Of a stretch of 64,000 nucleotides of DNA, positions 1 through 9,900 are shown piece after piece. The stretch covers positions 1,730,381-1,794,380 of the forward strand of contig JALHQZ010000002.1 of assembly GCA_022841705.1 (NCBI GenBank). The letters are read 5' to 3'. The translations under genes and the position numbers were made by a program. The notes under the pieces are model-generated. The model made no database searches, was not told where the DNA came from, and was given only the letters and a program-made list of their open reading frames with translations. Position 1 is the stretch's first letter, and each line of letters starts with the position of its first letter. Source of the DNA: Pirellulales bacterium. Lineage in GTDB: Bacteria > Planctomycetota > Planctomycetia > Pirellulales > Lacipirellulaceae.

Positions 1-2
1 TT

Positions 3-1349
3 GTCGCTGTGGATCGCTCGCGGGCAGTTGAGATGGCAGCGCTGCCGGAGTATTCGGCTCATGCCGAGCGCCTAACTTTGCTAGCCGCATCGCTCGATGA
101 TGCCGATGAACTAGCGCGGGTCTTCGCCGCTCACGAATACGAGGTGGTGATTCACTGTGCCGAAAGCGATCCCACGCTCTCGGAGCCCCAGCAAGTGTGG
201 CGCACGCTCCAGGTGCTCGAAGCGGTCACCGCCTACTGGCGCGAACTCCCCGCCTGGAAACAGGGCGCGTTTCGACTGCTCCAAGTGACCGATGCGGGGA
301 GTTCAAGCGCCGTTTGTGCACAGCTCGCCCGCAGTTACGCTCAAGCGCATGGCGTGCCCACGCTGTTGGTCAGCACCACCACTGCATACGGTCCGCACCA
401 AGCGCCAAACGCACTCGTTCCGCAGGTGGTGGCCGACGCGCTGATCGGGCGAAAAATCTTGGTCGATCATCAAGGCGAACAAGTCTCCGCATGGCTGCAT
501 GTGAGCGACGTTTGTCGGGGTCTGCTATGCGTGCTGGACGCGGGAGAACCTGGCCGTAGTTACCACCTCTCCGGCGAATTCGAGCGGAGCGAAATGGAAG
601 TGGTCACCAGCGTGTGCCGCGCACTCGATGAACTGGAGCTCGGCCTCCGCCAACGGCCCACTTCGCAGCTTATTCGCTACGCTTCCGCTCCGTCACCCCG
701 CGCTCAGCTGGCGCCGTTGTCCCACGGTACACCGGTGCGGGAACTCGGCTGGCGCCCGGCCGTTGACTTCGAGAGCGGCATCCGGCACACAGTCCGGTGG
801 TACCTCGATCGACCCCACTGGCGAGCCGACTATTTCGCAGCGCGCCAATCCGCGCCGAAGAGCGCCCCTCCGGCGGGGCAGTCTCCTTCTGAACGCTTCT
901 TCCTGTCCCCCTCGCGACCCGCGGAGATTGAAGGGGTAGTGTTTGAGTCGCTCGACAAACAGATTGATGGCCGGGGCTGGCAAGCGCCGGTCTTCGCTGA
1001 TTCCTCTCCGGCGGCGAACGATTCCGCATGGCGGCTGAGCGCTAGCGAAACGCGGCCGGGCATCACCCGCGGCCCCATCGAAGAGCGCGACCGCGCCAGC
1101 TACTTGGGTTTCACCGGGCCGGGAGAATTCCGCCTTTACTTGTGGGATTGCCGGATCGACTCGCCAACTTTCGGCGCCCGCTACTCAACGGTGGTCGGCG
1201 AATCGAATCCCCTGTCGGTCACCATCCCCGCCGGCGTGGTCTATGCTTATCGCAACATCGGCGACCAGTCGGGTTTGGTCTTCACGCTGGGTCCGCGCAG
1301 CGGTTCGAGCCCCACCGCGGCGCTAGAAACTGCGAGTTCGATGTTGTGA
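3..1349 (+). CDS. Degenerate dTDP-glucose dehydratase-like domain fused to RmlC-like cupin (5' partial)
   Basis: The reading frame is open to the left edge, so the N-terminal Rossmann glycine motif lies outside the window. Residues up to about 280 follow the RmlB/extended-SDR pattern: an 'HCAES' segment, 'TTTAYGPHQAPNALVPQVV', then 'AWLHVSDVCRGL'. From about residue 305 a second domain follows dTDP-4-dehydrorhamnose 3,5-epimerase-like cupins ('FTGPGEFRLYLWD', 'IPAGVVYAYRNIGD'). Active-site residues seem lost in both: the TDE catalytic loop reads 'VTDAG', the YxxxK positions align to Ala and Ser, and the cupin 'RGPHEH'-type histidines read 'RGPIEE'. It may therefore be a binding or scaffold protein rather than a dehydratase/epimerase. 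The polysaccharide genes next to it fit a nucleotide-sugar role. Family placement is fairly sure; function is not. Confidence 0.75.
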   Translation, partial: VAVDRSRAVEMAALPEYSAHAERLTLLAASLDDADELARVFAAHEYEVVIHCAESDPTLSEPQQVWRTLQVLEAVTAYWRELPAWKQGAFRLLQVTDAGSSSAVCAQLARSYAQAHGVPTLLVSTTTAYGPHQAPNALVPQVVADALIGRKILVDHQGEQVSAWLHVSDVCRGLLCVLDAGEPGRSYHLSGEFERSEMEVVTSVCRALDELELGLRQRPTSQLIRYASAPSPRAQLAPLSHGTPVRELGWRPAVDFESGIRHTVRWYLDRPHWRADYFAARQSAPKSAPPAGQSPSERFFLSPSRPAEIEGVVFESLDKQIDGRGWQAPVFADSSPAANDSAWRLSASETRPGITRGPIEERDRASYLGFTGPGEFRLYLWDCRIDSPTFGARYSTVVGESNPLSVTIPAGVVYAYRNIGDQSGLVFTLGPRSGSSPTAALETASSML

Positions 1350-1377
1350 GGCGCGAGTGCGTTTGTGATAGCAGACT

Positions 1378-1497
1378 CCTGAAGGGATTCAATCATTCAG
1401 CCCAGGGTTGGCCGCAAAGCGGCCTACCCTGGGTACCCGGCCGCAAGCAATCATCGGCCAAGTGAATCACATCGATCGCAATCGGCGGTTGATCGGT
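1378..1497. repeat. Dispersed repeat A, copy 1 (120 bp with hairpin)
   Basis: A stem around 'cccagggttggccgc' and 'gcggcctaccctggg' is followed by 'tacccggcc' and ends with 'aatcggcggttgatcg'. The same order of blocks, with compensating changes in the stem, recurs at 14182-14300. It sits just downstream of the RmlB/RmlC-like gene. Confidence 0.8.
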
Positions 1498-1555
1498 TGC
1501 GATTTTTTGCACCCTACACGCCAGTGAGAGGTTCTCGCTGACTACGAAACTATTG

Positions 1556-1810
1556 TCACTGTGGATCGACTGATTGCTGTAATTCTTCGAGCAACTCGTC
1601 GAACTCATTATCCCCGACAGTAGTGATCTCTTGAGGAAGAAGCCACATCGCAGTTGCATCTAAGTGTGCAATCAGCGCTGCATTCACACCTTCGTCGAGT
1701 TTGCGCTTTGACCAAGAACGATAGGCTTCGATTTGAGGTAACGGTATGTCGCGAGCTTTGACTTGAAAGTCCATCGAACGCTTCGCGATTGTACTATCTT
1801 CATCGGACAT
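1556..1810 (-). CDS. Small hypothetical protein (84 aa)
   Basis: The ATG-initiated ORF is acidic at its C-terminus ('FDELLEELQQSVDPQ') and has no signal peptide, membrane segment or recognisable motif. No strong Shine-Dalgarno sequence is seen before the ATG. It lies alone between the repeat and the glycosyltransferase gene, on the same strand as the latter. The absence of a longer overlapping ORF and its protein-like composition favour a real gene, but this is not certain. Confidence 0.45.
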   Translation of the reverse strand: MSDEDSTIAKRSMDFQVKARDIPLPQIEAYRSWSKRKLDEGVNAALIAHLDATAMWLLPQEITTVGDNEFDELLEELQQSVDPQ

Positions 1811-1871
1811 AGAGGCCGGTCCGCTTAGAGATTCATAAGGCGCGTTAAATCGCTAGCGTTAGCGCACATCA

Positions 1872-3236
1872 TTATATGCCAATCGTTGCGGTGGTCGGCG
1901 CCCCCACCAGCCCCGGCAAATCATCACCACGCAACAGCGCCCCGCAATCGGGCGGCGGCGAAACGGGCTTCGGCCCAGCGCACAGGACCCAATCATAAAC
2001 TTGGGCGTCGAGTTCCGCTTTCGCTTCCCAAGTGAAATGCGTCCGGGCGCGATCGGTGGCGGCGGCGGACATGCGCGCCAAGAGATCGGGCGCAGCGGCG
2101 AGATTGCGTAGACACGCGGACAACTGTGACACCAGCGCGCTATGCGGGCCGAGGTCAATGCAGACGCCGATTTCCGGCGACAAGAATTCGGGCGGGCCGC
2201 CGTAGTCAACCACCACCGGCACGCAGCCGAGCGCCATGGCTTCCAGCACCACGGCGCCCCCCAGTTCGCGAATGCTGGGGAACGCGAAGACATCGCTTGT
2301 GGCGTAGTAATTCTGCAGTTCCGCGTGCGGCACGGAGCCAACGAACCGCACGGCCGATTCAACGCCGAGCGCGGCTGCCTGCGATTGGAGGCTCGGTAAT
2401 TCGGGGCCATCTCCCACGATGGTGAGTGTTGCTTCCCCACGCCGCAACAGTTCCGCGCTCGCTTCGAGCACGACGCCGGGGTTCTTGAATGGCACCAACC
2501 GGCCGACGAACAGAATTCGCAGCGGCCCATCGTACGTCTCCTCACGCTGGCGAGTGAAACGTGCCAGGTCGAGCGCATTCTCCGGCATGTAGAACGCTTT
2601 GTCGCGATAGCGAGCCGGCAGTTGCTCAAACGTCGAACGCGAACCAACCAAGATTGCGCTGGCGTACTTGCGCGTCGCGCGATAACCGGGCAACAGCTTG
2701 TGCGCGGAGCGCACTTTGGCGAGCCACTCATGCTCGCGTCGCCGCAGGTGAGCAAATTCCTTCGGCCACGGCAGGCCACCGTTCAGCGGTCCAAGCACAA
2801 ACGGCACGCCCACACGATGACACTTCTTCGCCAGCGACGACGGCACCGCCGGGCTCATCGGCGTCACGCGATGCACCACACTAAAGCGCCCGCTTTGGAG
2901 TTCATCGCGGAATCGCCGCCACACCAATTGCTCGAAGTACCACTGGCCCAGGGGCGCGAACGCCATCACGGTGGTGTAGCCTTTTTCCGAGCCGCCCCGA
3001 ATGAGGTTCGTGAGCTTCCAGACCGGGCGCGAAATCGCTTCGGAATCAATCGCCGTGAAGTCGCGCCCTTCGACAAGTCCGGCCCGCGAGAATGCGTCGC
3101 GATTGCGAATCTGCGTCACGAGATGCGACTCAGTCCGCGCCGCAATCGCGCGGCAGTGCGACCACCCGACTAGCGGCACACTCTGCCACTCGGGATTGCA
3201 TTGCTCCGCAATCAAGAGCACACGCGGGGTGGGCAT
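1872..3236 (-). CDS. Family 4 glycosyltransferase
   Basis: This is a GT-B fold retaining glycosyltransferase that would transfer a sugar from a nucleotide donor onto a growing polysaccharide or lipid-linked acceptor at the cytoplasmic face. The C-terminal Glycos_transf_1 domain is clear: 'LRILFVGRLVPFKNPGVVLE', 'LTIVGDGPEL', 'VRFVGSVPHAELQNYY', and the EX7E motif in 'ELGGAVVLEAM'. The start at 3236 ('MPTPRVLL...') is preceded by GGAGG about ten bases upstream; a longer version from 3305 would overlap the upstream regulator gene by about 40 bp and lacks that site. It is the last gene of the minus-strand set kinase-Hpt-regulator-GT4. Donor and acceptor cannot be read from sequence. Confidence 0.85.
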   Translation of the reverse strand: MPTPRVLLIAEQCNPEWQSVPLVGWSHCRAIAARTESHLVTQIRNRDAFSRAGLVEGRDFTAIDSEAISRPVWKLTNLIRGGSEKGYTTVMAFAPLGQWYFEQLVWRRFRDELQSGRFSVVHRVTPMSPAVPSSLAKKCHRVGVPFVLGPLNGGLPWPKEFAHLRRREHEWLAKVRSAHKLLPGYRATRKYASAILVGSRSTFEQLPARYRDKAFYMPENALDLARFTRQREETYDGPLRILFVGRLVPFKNPGVVLEASAELLRRGEATLTIVGDGPELPSLQSQAAALGVESAVRFVGSVPHAELQNYYATSDVFAFPSIRELGGAVVLEAMALGCVPVVVDYGGPPEFLSPEIGVCIDLGPHSALVSQLSACLRNLAAAPDLLARMSAAATDRARTHFTWEAKAELDAQVYDWVLCAGPKPVSPPPDCGALLRGDDLPGLVGAPTTATIGI

Positions 3237-3264
3237 TTGTTGTTTGGCCTCCGACGACAATCGC

Positions 3265-4686
3265 CTACGAGTGCGACTGAAGCGGGTCTGCCGCTCCCAC
3301 TTCAAACCGGCTCATCCGCTGGCGCGGCAACGTGATTTGATAGCGCTTCAGCTTGCGGTAGAGCGTTGCTTGCCCGATGCCCAGTAGCCGCGCCGCGGTG
3401 ACGGCGTGACCGCCGGCGTTCTCGAGCGCTTCCAGAATCGCGCGGCGCTGCACTTGATCCATCTGCCGCAGGTCCTGATCGGAAAGCGACGGGGCGGGCG
3501 AACCTGAACCGGACACCAGGCCGATGCCAAGCGCCACATGGTCGGGCAAACTGCTCACGCCAAGCTCGTCGTCGCGGGTGAGAATCACCATTCGTTCGGC
3601 CACATGCTCCAGCTCGCGCACGTTGCCGGGCCACGAGTACGATTCCATCGCGGCCAGCGCCGCGGTGGTCAGCGGTTTGCGGGGCCGGCCGTGGCGGTCG
3701 GCGGCGCGGGCGAGGAAGAACTCCACCAGCGGGCGAATCTCTTCGCGCCGATCGCGCAGCGGCGGCACCACGATCTCTACCACCTGTAATCGGTAGAACA
3801 AATCTTCCCGGAGCAGCCCATCCTTCACCAACCGGCGCGAGCAACGATTGGTCGCCGAAATCAACCGCACATCCACCGTGCGAGAGGCGCTCGACCCCAC
3901 GCGGTGGTAAGCGCCTTCCTGCAGGAACCGCAACAGCTTGGCTTGCAGTTGCAACTCCATCTCGCCGATTTCATCGAGGAACAGCGTGCCGCCGTTGGCC
4001 GTTTCGCACCAGCCGACATGCGTGCGGTCGGCCCCGGTGAACGCCCCCTTCTCGTGGCCGAACAGCACGCTCTCGGCCAGTTTCTCAGGCAACGCCGCCA
4101 TGTTCACCGCCACGAACTCCTGCTGTCGGCGGCGACTGCGCTCGTGAATCGCGCGGGCGACCAGTTCCTTGCCCACCCCGCTTTCGCCGGTGATCAGCAC
4201 TTTAGCGTCGGTTGGCGCCACTTCGTTGATGGTGTCCAGCACCTTCTGCATCGCGGGGCTTTGGCCGGCAATCAGCCGCGGCGTGTCGGGCGGCGGGGAG
4301 ACTACCGGCGTGCCATGCTCGACTGCATCCAGCAGCACTAGCCGCAACCGCTCCAGGTCCACGGGCTTCGTGAGAAAATCGAACGCCCCCATCTTGATCG
4401 CCCCCACGGCGGTCGCCACCGTGGCGTGGCCCGTGAGCATGATGATCGGCGCCGCGAAGCCATCGCGCGTCAGCCGTTCGAGGATTTCGATGCCGTTCGC
4501 TTCGCCAAACTGCAAATCGAGCAGCATCACGTCGGGCGTTTTGCGATAGATCGCTTCGTAAACCGCCGCTTTGTTGGCCGCCACACGGGGCGCCCAGCCG
4601 AACCGGCCGAGATAAATCCGCAGTGCTTCGAGCACGTCGGGATCGTCATCCGCAAGCAGGAGGTCGTTGCGTTCGATAGTTTGCAT
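3265..4686 (-). CDS. Sigma-54-dependent response regulator (NtrC family)
   Basis: Three domains are visible. The receiver has an acidic pocket 'LLADDDPDV', phospho-acceptor Asp in 'DVMLLDLQF' and Lys in 'FLTKPVDLERL'. The AAA+ activator domain has Walker A 'GESGVGKE', the sigma-54 contact loop 'GAFTGA' and 'GGTLFLDEIGEM'. A C-terminal Fis-type helix-turn-helix ends with 'AARLLGIGQATLYRKLKRY'. It would activate RpoN-dependent promoters after phosphorylation. The kinase and Hpt genes just upstream are the obvious phosphate source, and the EPS genes on either side are plausible targets by analogy with PrsK/PrsR of PEP-CTERM/EPS loci (inference). A GTG start at 4707 is also possible; no RBS decides between them. 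Confidence 0.9.
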   Translation of the reverse strand: MQTIERNDLLLADDDPDVLEALRIYLGRFGWAPRVAANKAAVYEAIYRKTPDVMLLDLQFGEANGIEILERLTRDGFAAPIIMLTGHATVATAVGAIKMGAFDFLTKPVDLERLRLVLLDAVEHGTPVVSPPPDTPRLIAGQSPAMQKVLDTINEVAPTDAKVLITGESGVGKELVARAIHERSRRRQQEFVAVNMAALPEKLAESVLFGHEKGAFTGADRTHVGWCETANGGTLFLDEIGEMELQLQAKLLRFLQEGAYHRVGSSASRTVDVRLISATNRCSRRLVKDGLLREDLFYRLQVVEIVVPPLRDRREEIRPLVEFFLARAADRHGRPRKPLTTAALAAMESYSWPGNVRELEHVAERMVILTRDDELGVSSLPDHVALGIGLVSGSGSPAPSLSDQDLRQMDQVQRRAILEALENAGGHAVTAARLLGIGQATLYRKLKRYQITLPRQRMSRFEVGAADPLQSHS

Positions 4687-4769
4687 GTCAGCAGCCAAAA
4701 TAATCACTCACTTTTCGCAGGACGCCTGTCGCTTGAAGACTGCTCGAGTCGTTAACGTAGCCAGCACCG

Positions 4770-5138
4770 TTACAGTGATAAGCTCGCGGCGGAGGCGGCC
4801 GAGACTGAAGCGCTAAGCACCAATGTTCGCAAAGCTTGCAGCGACTTTCGCACGGCCGACCAATCGGCCCGCTGCACTTCGCAGTGCAATTGCCGCGCCG
4901 AAGCGGCGATTTCGCTCAATCCCAACAGCCCCGCCGTTCCGGCCACCCGATGGCTAACTGCCAGCAGCAATTGGCCATCAGCATCGGCTGACAGGGTCGA
5001 CAGGTGCGGAGTTATCCGGCCGAGAAATGAAGCGCGAATCGCGTCAAACTCCTCATCACCTGCGGGCAGAGAACAGAGTGGCGCGGCCGGCGTGCCGCAA
5101 TCTGCCGCGGCGCAATCTGAGCGATAATTATGCATCAA
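4770..5138 (-). CDS. Histidine phosphotransfer (Hpt) protein
   Basis: A 122-residue single-domain protein. The segment 'SHRVAGTAGLLGL' around His63 matches the Hpt phosphorylation-site pattern (HxLKGxA-like), followed by a helix typical of the four-helix Hpt bundle. It lies between a hybrid kinase with its own receiver and a sigma-54 response regulator with a receiver, exactly the arrangement needed for a His-Asp-His-Asp relay. The Ala/Ser-rich C-terminal tail ('LSASVSAASAASLSL') is odd. Start is an ATG ('MMHNYRS'); a second ATG follows immediately. Confidence 0.8.
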   Translation of the reverse strand: MMHNYRSDCAAADCGTPAAPLCSLPAGDEEFDAIRASFLGRITPHLSTLSADADGQLLLAVSHRVAGTAGLLGLSEIAASARQLHCEVQRADWSAVRKSLQALRTLVLSASVSAASAASLSL

Positions 5139-5214
5139 TCCGTCCCCCGGGATTCGAGCGTGGCTAAATCAAAATTGGAACATTAAAAACCGACGCTTTC
5201 ACCTGTTGTGCTCT

Positions 5215-6441
5215 CTAAATCGCATCCGTGGGTTGAAATTTAATCGCGTCATGGTTCTGGGTGTGAAAGTGGAACAACTCCCGCACCAACCCTAACACGG
5301 CTTGTAAACCGGCCCCTTTGTCGAGCCAGGAAAATACGCCGGGGGGGAAGCGCCCCTCGCGCGGCGCGGGCATGCCGCTGAGGATCGCAATCGGAACCCG
5401 GCAGCCCGCCGCGTGCAGTTCCGCCGCTTTCGCAATGCCGGAGAAGCCGCCGCAATTCGCGTCGAGCAGCACCAGATCAAACGGAGCCAGATCGCTGATG
5501 GTCAGTTGGTCCGGTCGCGAATGGCCCGTCACAATCACGCCGTGGGGCTTGAGCGCCAGCGCCACGAGCTGCCGAATCTCGGCATCGTCATCGATGATCA
5601 GCACACGCCGCGACGAACTCTCGTTCGATGGAGGATCGATTTCTGTTTTGAGCGTGTGCCGCGTGCTGTTGGGCGCTCCGCTCGCCAGCGCTTCTAACGG
5701 AAAATCAACACGGGCGATCGTCCCCACGCCGATCCAACTTTTGATCGTCAGCCGCCCGCCCAGCGATTCCACCAGCATCAGCGTGGTGCGAAGCCCGCGG
5801 CCTCGCTGCGTGACACATAACTCCGCAGAGTTCGGCTGCGTGTACTTCAACACCGTCTCGCGGTCCATCCCGATGCCGTTGTCTTTCACTTCGATGAAGA
5901 CCCGCTGCATGGCAGGATCCTTTGCCGACGGCTCGAGACCTGTGCTCACCAGCACTTCGCCGCGCTGCGTGTGCCGCAAAGCGTTGCTGACCAAATTGGC
6001 GAGCACGCGCTTGAGCACCACATTCGTTCGAAACGAAACATCGGGCAGCGCCGGCGCTGGTCGCACGGCCAATCGCACGTCCCGCACATCGGCCGTCGCG
6101 CGGAAGGTATCAACCACGGTGGAGACGAGATCTTCGATCTTCGTTAAACTCTCCGCCGAGACGTTGCTGAGCACTTCGTCGTACAAGCCGTCGAGCAGTT
6201 CCAGCAGCATCCCACAGCTTGCGCGAATGCCATCAAGCGATTGCTCCCGGCTGAGCTTCGACGTGGCCAGCAAATCGGCGTAGGCCAGCACTTGCCCCGT
6301 GGCGGTCCGCAGGTCGTGGTACCAACCCGAGGCCTCGGCGGCGTGGTAATGCGAATCCATTGCGTCTCTCGCTTCGTATTGAGGCGCTGCTGAATCGACT
6401 CCGTCGCACGACAGGAGCGAATCCTGCGGCGCGGCGTTCAT
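5215..6441 (-). CDS. Soluble hybrid histidine kinase with C-terminal receiver
   Basis: No transmembrane or sensor domain is visible. A short N-terminus leads to an H-box-like 'YHDLRTATGQVLAYADLLA' (His42), then a HATPase_c domain with N-box 'VLANLVSNALRHTQRG', 'VKDNGIGMD' and 'GRGLRTTLMLVESLGG'. Residues from about 280 form a receiver: 'RVLIIDDDAEIRQL', phospho-Asp in 'FDLVLLDANCGG' and Lys in 'WLDKGAG'. Phosphate would pass from kinase to own receiver, to the Hpt at 4770, to the sigma-54 regulator at 3265. Lack of a sensor domain suggests input through a partner protein. The gene is divergent from the EPS polymerase gene across a 504-bp gap. Confidence 0.87.
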   Translation of the reverse strand: MNAAPQDSLLSCDGVDSAAPQYEARDAMDSHYHAAEASGWYHDLRTATGQVLAYADLLATSKLSREQSLDGIRASCGMLLELLDGLYDEVLSNVSAESLTKIEDLVSTVVDTFRATADVRDVRLAVRPAPALPDVSFRTNVVLKRVLANLVSNALRHTQRGEVLVSTGLEPSAKDPAMQRVFIEVKDNGIGMDRETVLKYTQPNSAELCVTQRGRGLRTTLMLVESLGGRLTIKSWIGVGTIARVDFPLEALASGAPNSTRHTLKTEIDPPSNESSSRRVLIIDDDAEIRQLVALALKPHGVIVTGHSRPDQLTISDLAPFDLVLLDANCGGFSGIAKAAELHAAGCRVPIAILSGMPAPREGRFPPGVFSWLDKGAGLQAVLGLVRELFHFHTQNHDAIKFQPTDAI

Positions 6442-6945
6442 TCAGCAACGCTCGATGCCGGTTGCGTTCGGGCCTGCGAACAACTCGTTACAGCTCTTGG
6501 GGCTGTCGACGTTCTTCGCAAGCGAATCTGGGACTGGCCCACTGCGATCAGTGCAGTTGGCGCCATCAATGGCGGGGGCCGATCGGGGGGAAATTCTTCG
6601 CACTTGGCGGTCTCGGCAAACCGCAAGTAAACGCAGCTTAAGCGTTGTCGTGGCCAAACGCAAGCTTCTAATCGCGCAAGTGATAATCAAATTCTCGCAA
6701 AACGATATTCTGAAAAATATCCGGGATATAGGCGGGTTTATCACTTCTCAACGGCTGTAACCAAGTTTCTTACCAAAATGATAAATAATGAGCTTCGCGA
6801 TCGACGTGCTTCGATTCTGTTTGCTCCGCTAGATGCCGAGCGATACCGTCCCCCTTGAAAACGGGCCGCACTGGCGGGAACGAACGTTGCTGCTGGGGGG
6901 GACCGACACATTTGTCGCCCGCCAGCTCTCTGACTCGGCTGCTCA
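6442..6945. promoter_or_regulatory. Divergent intergenic region between kinase and EPS polymerase genes
   Basis: About 500 bp without a convincing gene separates two divergent operons, so promoters for both should lie here. The stretch around 6690-6790 is clearly more AT-rich than its surroundings. No riboswitch, tRNA or strong operator palindrome was recognised. A weak sigma-54-like match on the minus strand (6641-6656) has the GG/GC spacing but poor flanking agreement. Confidence 0.4.
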
Positions 6946-9900
6946 GTGGTCTTAATCCTCAGTCTTGCTGCTGCTTGCCTAATCGGCGCCACCCTTGCGC
7001 TCCGGGGGCTGCTGCCCGCCGCGAGGCTCTGTTTACCCCTCGCGCTGGTCAGTCCCGGCTGGGCCGTTCAGTATGTTGGCGCTATTCCGATTGAAGCCCG
7101 CAGCGTCGCTCTGGGTTTCGGCATCCTGCTGCTTCTCGCCACCGGAAGGGGTCGACTGCTCGCGCGGCCCAATTTGCTCGATGCCCTCGTGCTGCTGCTG
7201 ATCGCGGGGGGAGTCGCCACGCTGGTGACGAATGGTCTGCTTGGTCCCACCACCGTGGTGGCGGAAGTGATGGCGTGGCTGCTGCCCTATCTCTACGGCC
7301 GGCTCCTGCTCGCGTCGCCGGCCGATGTCCGCGCCACCGTACCGTATGTCGCTTGGCCCGCCGTCGGCTTCGCGCTGCTCGCTGGGCTCGAAGCGGTCAG
7401 CCATCAGAATCTGCTGAACCAACTCCTGGGCCGCACCGGGTCGTGGGCCGGTGAATTCAACCAGCGCTTCGGCTTGCGCCGTGCGGAAGGGCATCTCGAA
7501 CATCCCATCTTCTTCGGCCTGATGCTCGCGAGCCTCATGCCGTGGCTGTTGCAACTCCGCCGCTCCGGATCGCAGTGGGGCCACAGTTCACTCTGGCGCT
7601 ACGCACCGCTGCTGCTTTGTGCAGGGGTGTTCGCTACCGGCTCCCGCGGCGCCTTGCTCGTAACGCTCGCCGCCATCGCCGCGCCACTCGTGCTGCTCAG
7701 CCGTACTTGGCGCTGGCCGATCCTAGTGGCCGCCACACTCGGCGCACTGTGGCTCTTCATCACTGGTCCCTTGGCGCTGTTGCAAGGGCTCGAAGGCTCC
7801 GTCACTTCGGCCGAATCACCAGGCATCACTGCCGATTCGAGCGCGATGCCGATTACCGTCAACGGTCGGCAGGTAATGTACACCGGCACCAGCCATCGCA
7901 TCTTGTTGTGGGAAGTGTATGCTCCCGCGCTGAAGGCGGCGGGTTGGTTTGGCTTTGGCGACTTTGATATCAACGACGGCGCAATGGCAAGCCTCATCGA
8001 ACCGCAGCTGCGCCAGTTGTTCTACTCTGTCGACAATGCGTACATGGTCCAGTGGCTCAACCGGGGCGTGGTTGGGGCGGTTGCGCTCTTTGCGCTCGTG
8101 CTCATCGCGGCGCTGGCGGCGCTGACGGCCTCGCCAGCTCGCGACCTCGCGATGTTTAACGCCGCGACCGCCGGCGCGCTCGCCGGACTAGTGATTGTGC
8201 TCGGCACGGTGTGGTTCGATTCCGACTACGGCGCTTGGGTCCTGCTAGCGATTGGCATGGTCGCCACCTGGCGCTGGACGCCCAGCTTTCAAGTCGCCCC
8301 CAGCACTTCGGGCGCGAGCACGGAAGCCGCGCCTGCCAGCGGCCACGACCCGCGCGAACCCCTGCGACGCGGCAAGCGCCGCCCCCGTCTTCCGTCGGCG
8401 TCGCCCGCAGCGCCGTCACAAGTTGCTTTCCCCTCGTTTCCGTTTCGTACCCCTCGCAGACCGATGACTCCACTCCTCACCGATCGCTCCCTCCACGCCG
8501 CCTCCCCCGCGCCTGCTGCTGGCTCCACCGTATTTGTTGGCGTGCTGTTGAAGCACTGGCCCTGGTATTTGGCTTCAACGCTGGGCGCACTGCTTACGGC
8601 GCTCGTGCTCACACAGATGTTCCATCGGCAAAATCATGTGCAGCACATTACGCAGGCCTACACGCCGGGCAACTACTGGGGGGTCGACTTTAAGCCGCAA
8701 GAGATCAGCACCATCGCGCAAAAGTTCCCCACCCAGGCCGTCCTCGCGCCCGTGGCCGAAGCGAGCGGCGCGCCGCTGAGTGAGCTCATGCGCCACGTTC
8801 ACACCTTCATCGCACCCGGCTCGCCGACGATCGATGTCTCGCTCATCTGGCCCGACCAAGCGGTGGGCGAGAAACTGCTCGGCCAAATCGTCACGCAGGC
8901 CCAAGCCGAAGTGAAGAAACAACGTGATGCCGAGCTCGACAAGTCCCTCGCCGCCCTCACGGCCGCCGAGAAAGCCGTTGCGAATGAGATTGAAATTGCG
9001 GATCGCCAGCTCGACAAATTTCGTACTGAGTGCGGGCTGTATTCCAGCATCGCCACGGAATTGGATAGTCTGCGGCAAGAGCGCAGTATGCTCAAGAGCA
9101 CGCTGTTCGAAAAACAACTTGACCTAGAGGCTCTTAAAGCGGAAGAGAAACTTCTGCGGCCGCAAGCGGTTACAAAAACCGTTCCCGCCACGGCCCGGCT
9201 CACTCAACTTGAGCGTTCCATCGAGGAGCAGAAGGAGCAAGCCCTGTTGCAGGTGCAGCTCGAGCAGAATCAGCGCGCCTTCGAACGCGCGTCCGCCCTG
9301 CATAGTCAACGGCTCATCAGCACCGCCGACTACGAACAGGCGAAGCTCGAACTTGATTTGGTTCTCAAGCAACTGCAAGGGAGCCAAGAGATCGCCACGC
9401 TCGAATCCGAGCGCAGGGAACTCGAAGACAGCGATCCCACCGGCAGCCGCGAAATGCAGAAACTCGCGCTGCAGATCAAAAGCTCCACCGATGCTTGCCG
9501 AGAAGTCCAGCGACTGATCGGCGAACACGACGAACGCATCGCCGCGCTCCGCACCAGCGCCGAACGCGAGCGCAAACTGCTCGCCGGCCGTGAAGCGTTA
9601 CTACAGCGGCAAACCAAGCTGTTGGGCGATATCGATACGCTCGAAAGATTGAAGCAATCGACCTCCTACTTGCTCACCAGCACCTCGCCAATCGAGCCCG
9701 CTACGCCCGCCACGTTGTCGAACTTCAAAAAATTGGCCGTGGCCCTCTTCGGCCTGTGTGGCTTGGCGTTCATCGCGCCGCTGCTCGTACGCGACGGACT
9801 CACGGCCCGGCGCTTGGTCCACTCGAGCGACGCCTACCGCGCCGCCGAACTCGGCGTGCCGGTTTTGCAAGCGCCCACCGCCAGCACGAGTCCGCGGCTC

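Noticed and set aside
6641..6656. Sigma-54-type promoter upstream of the hybrid kinase gene
   Set aside because: GG and GC have the right spacing on the minus strand but the flanking consensus is poor, so it is not reported as a feature.
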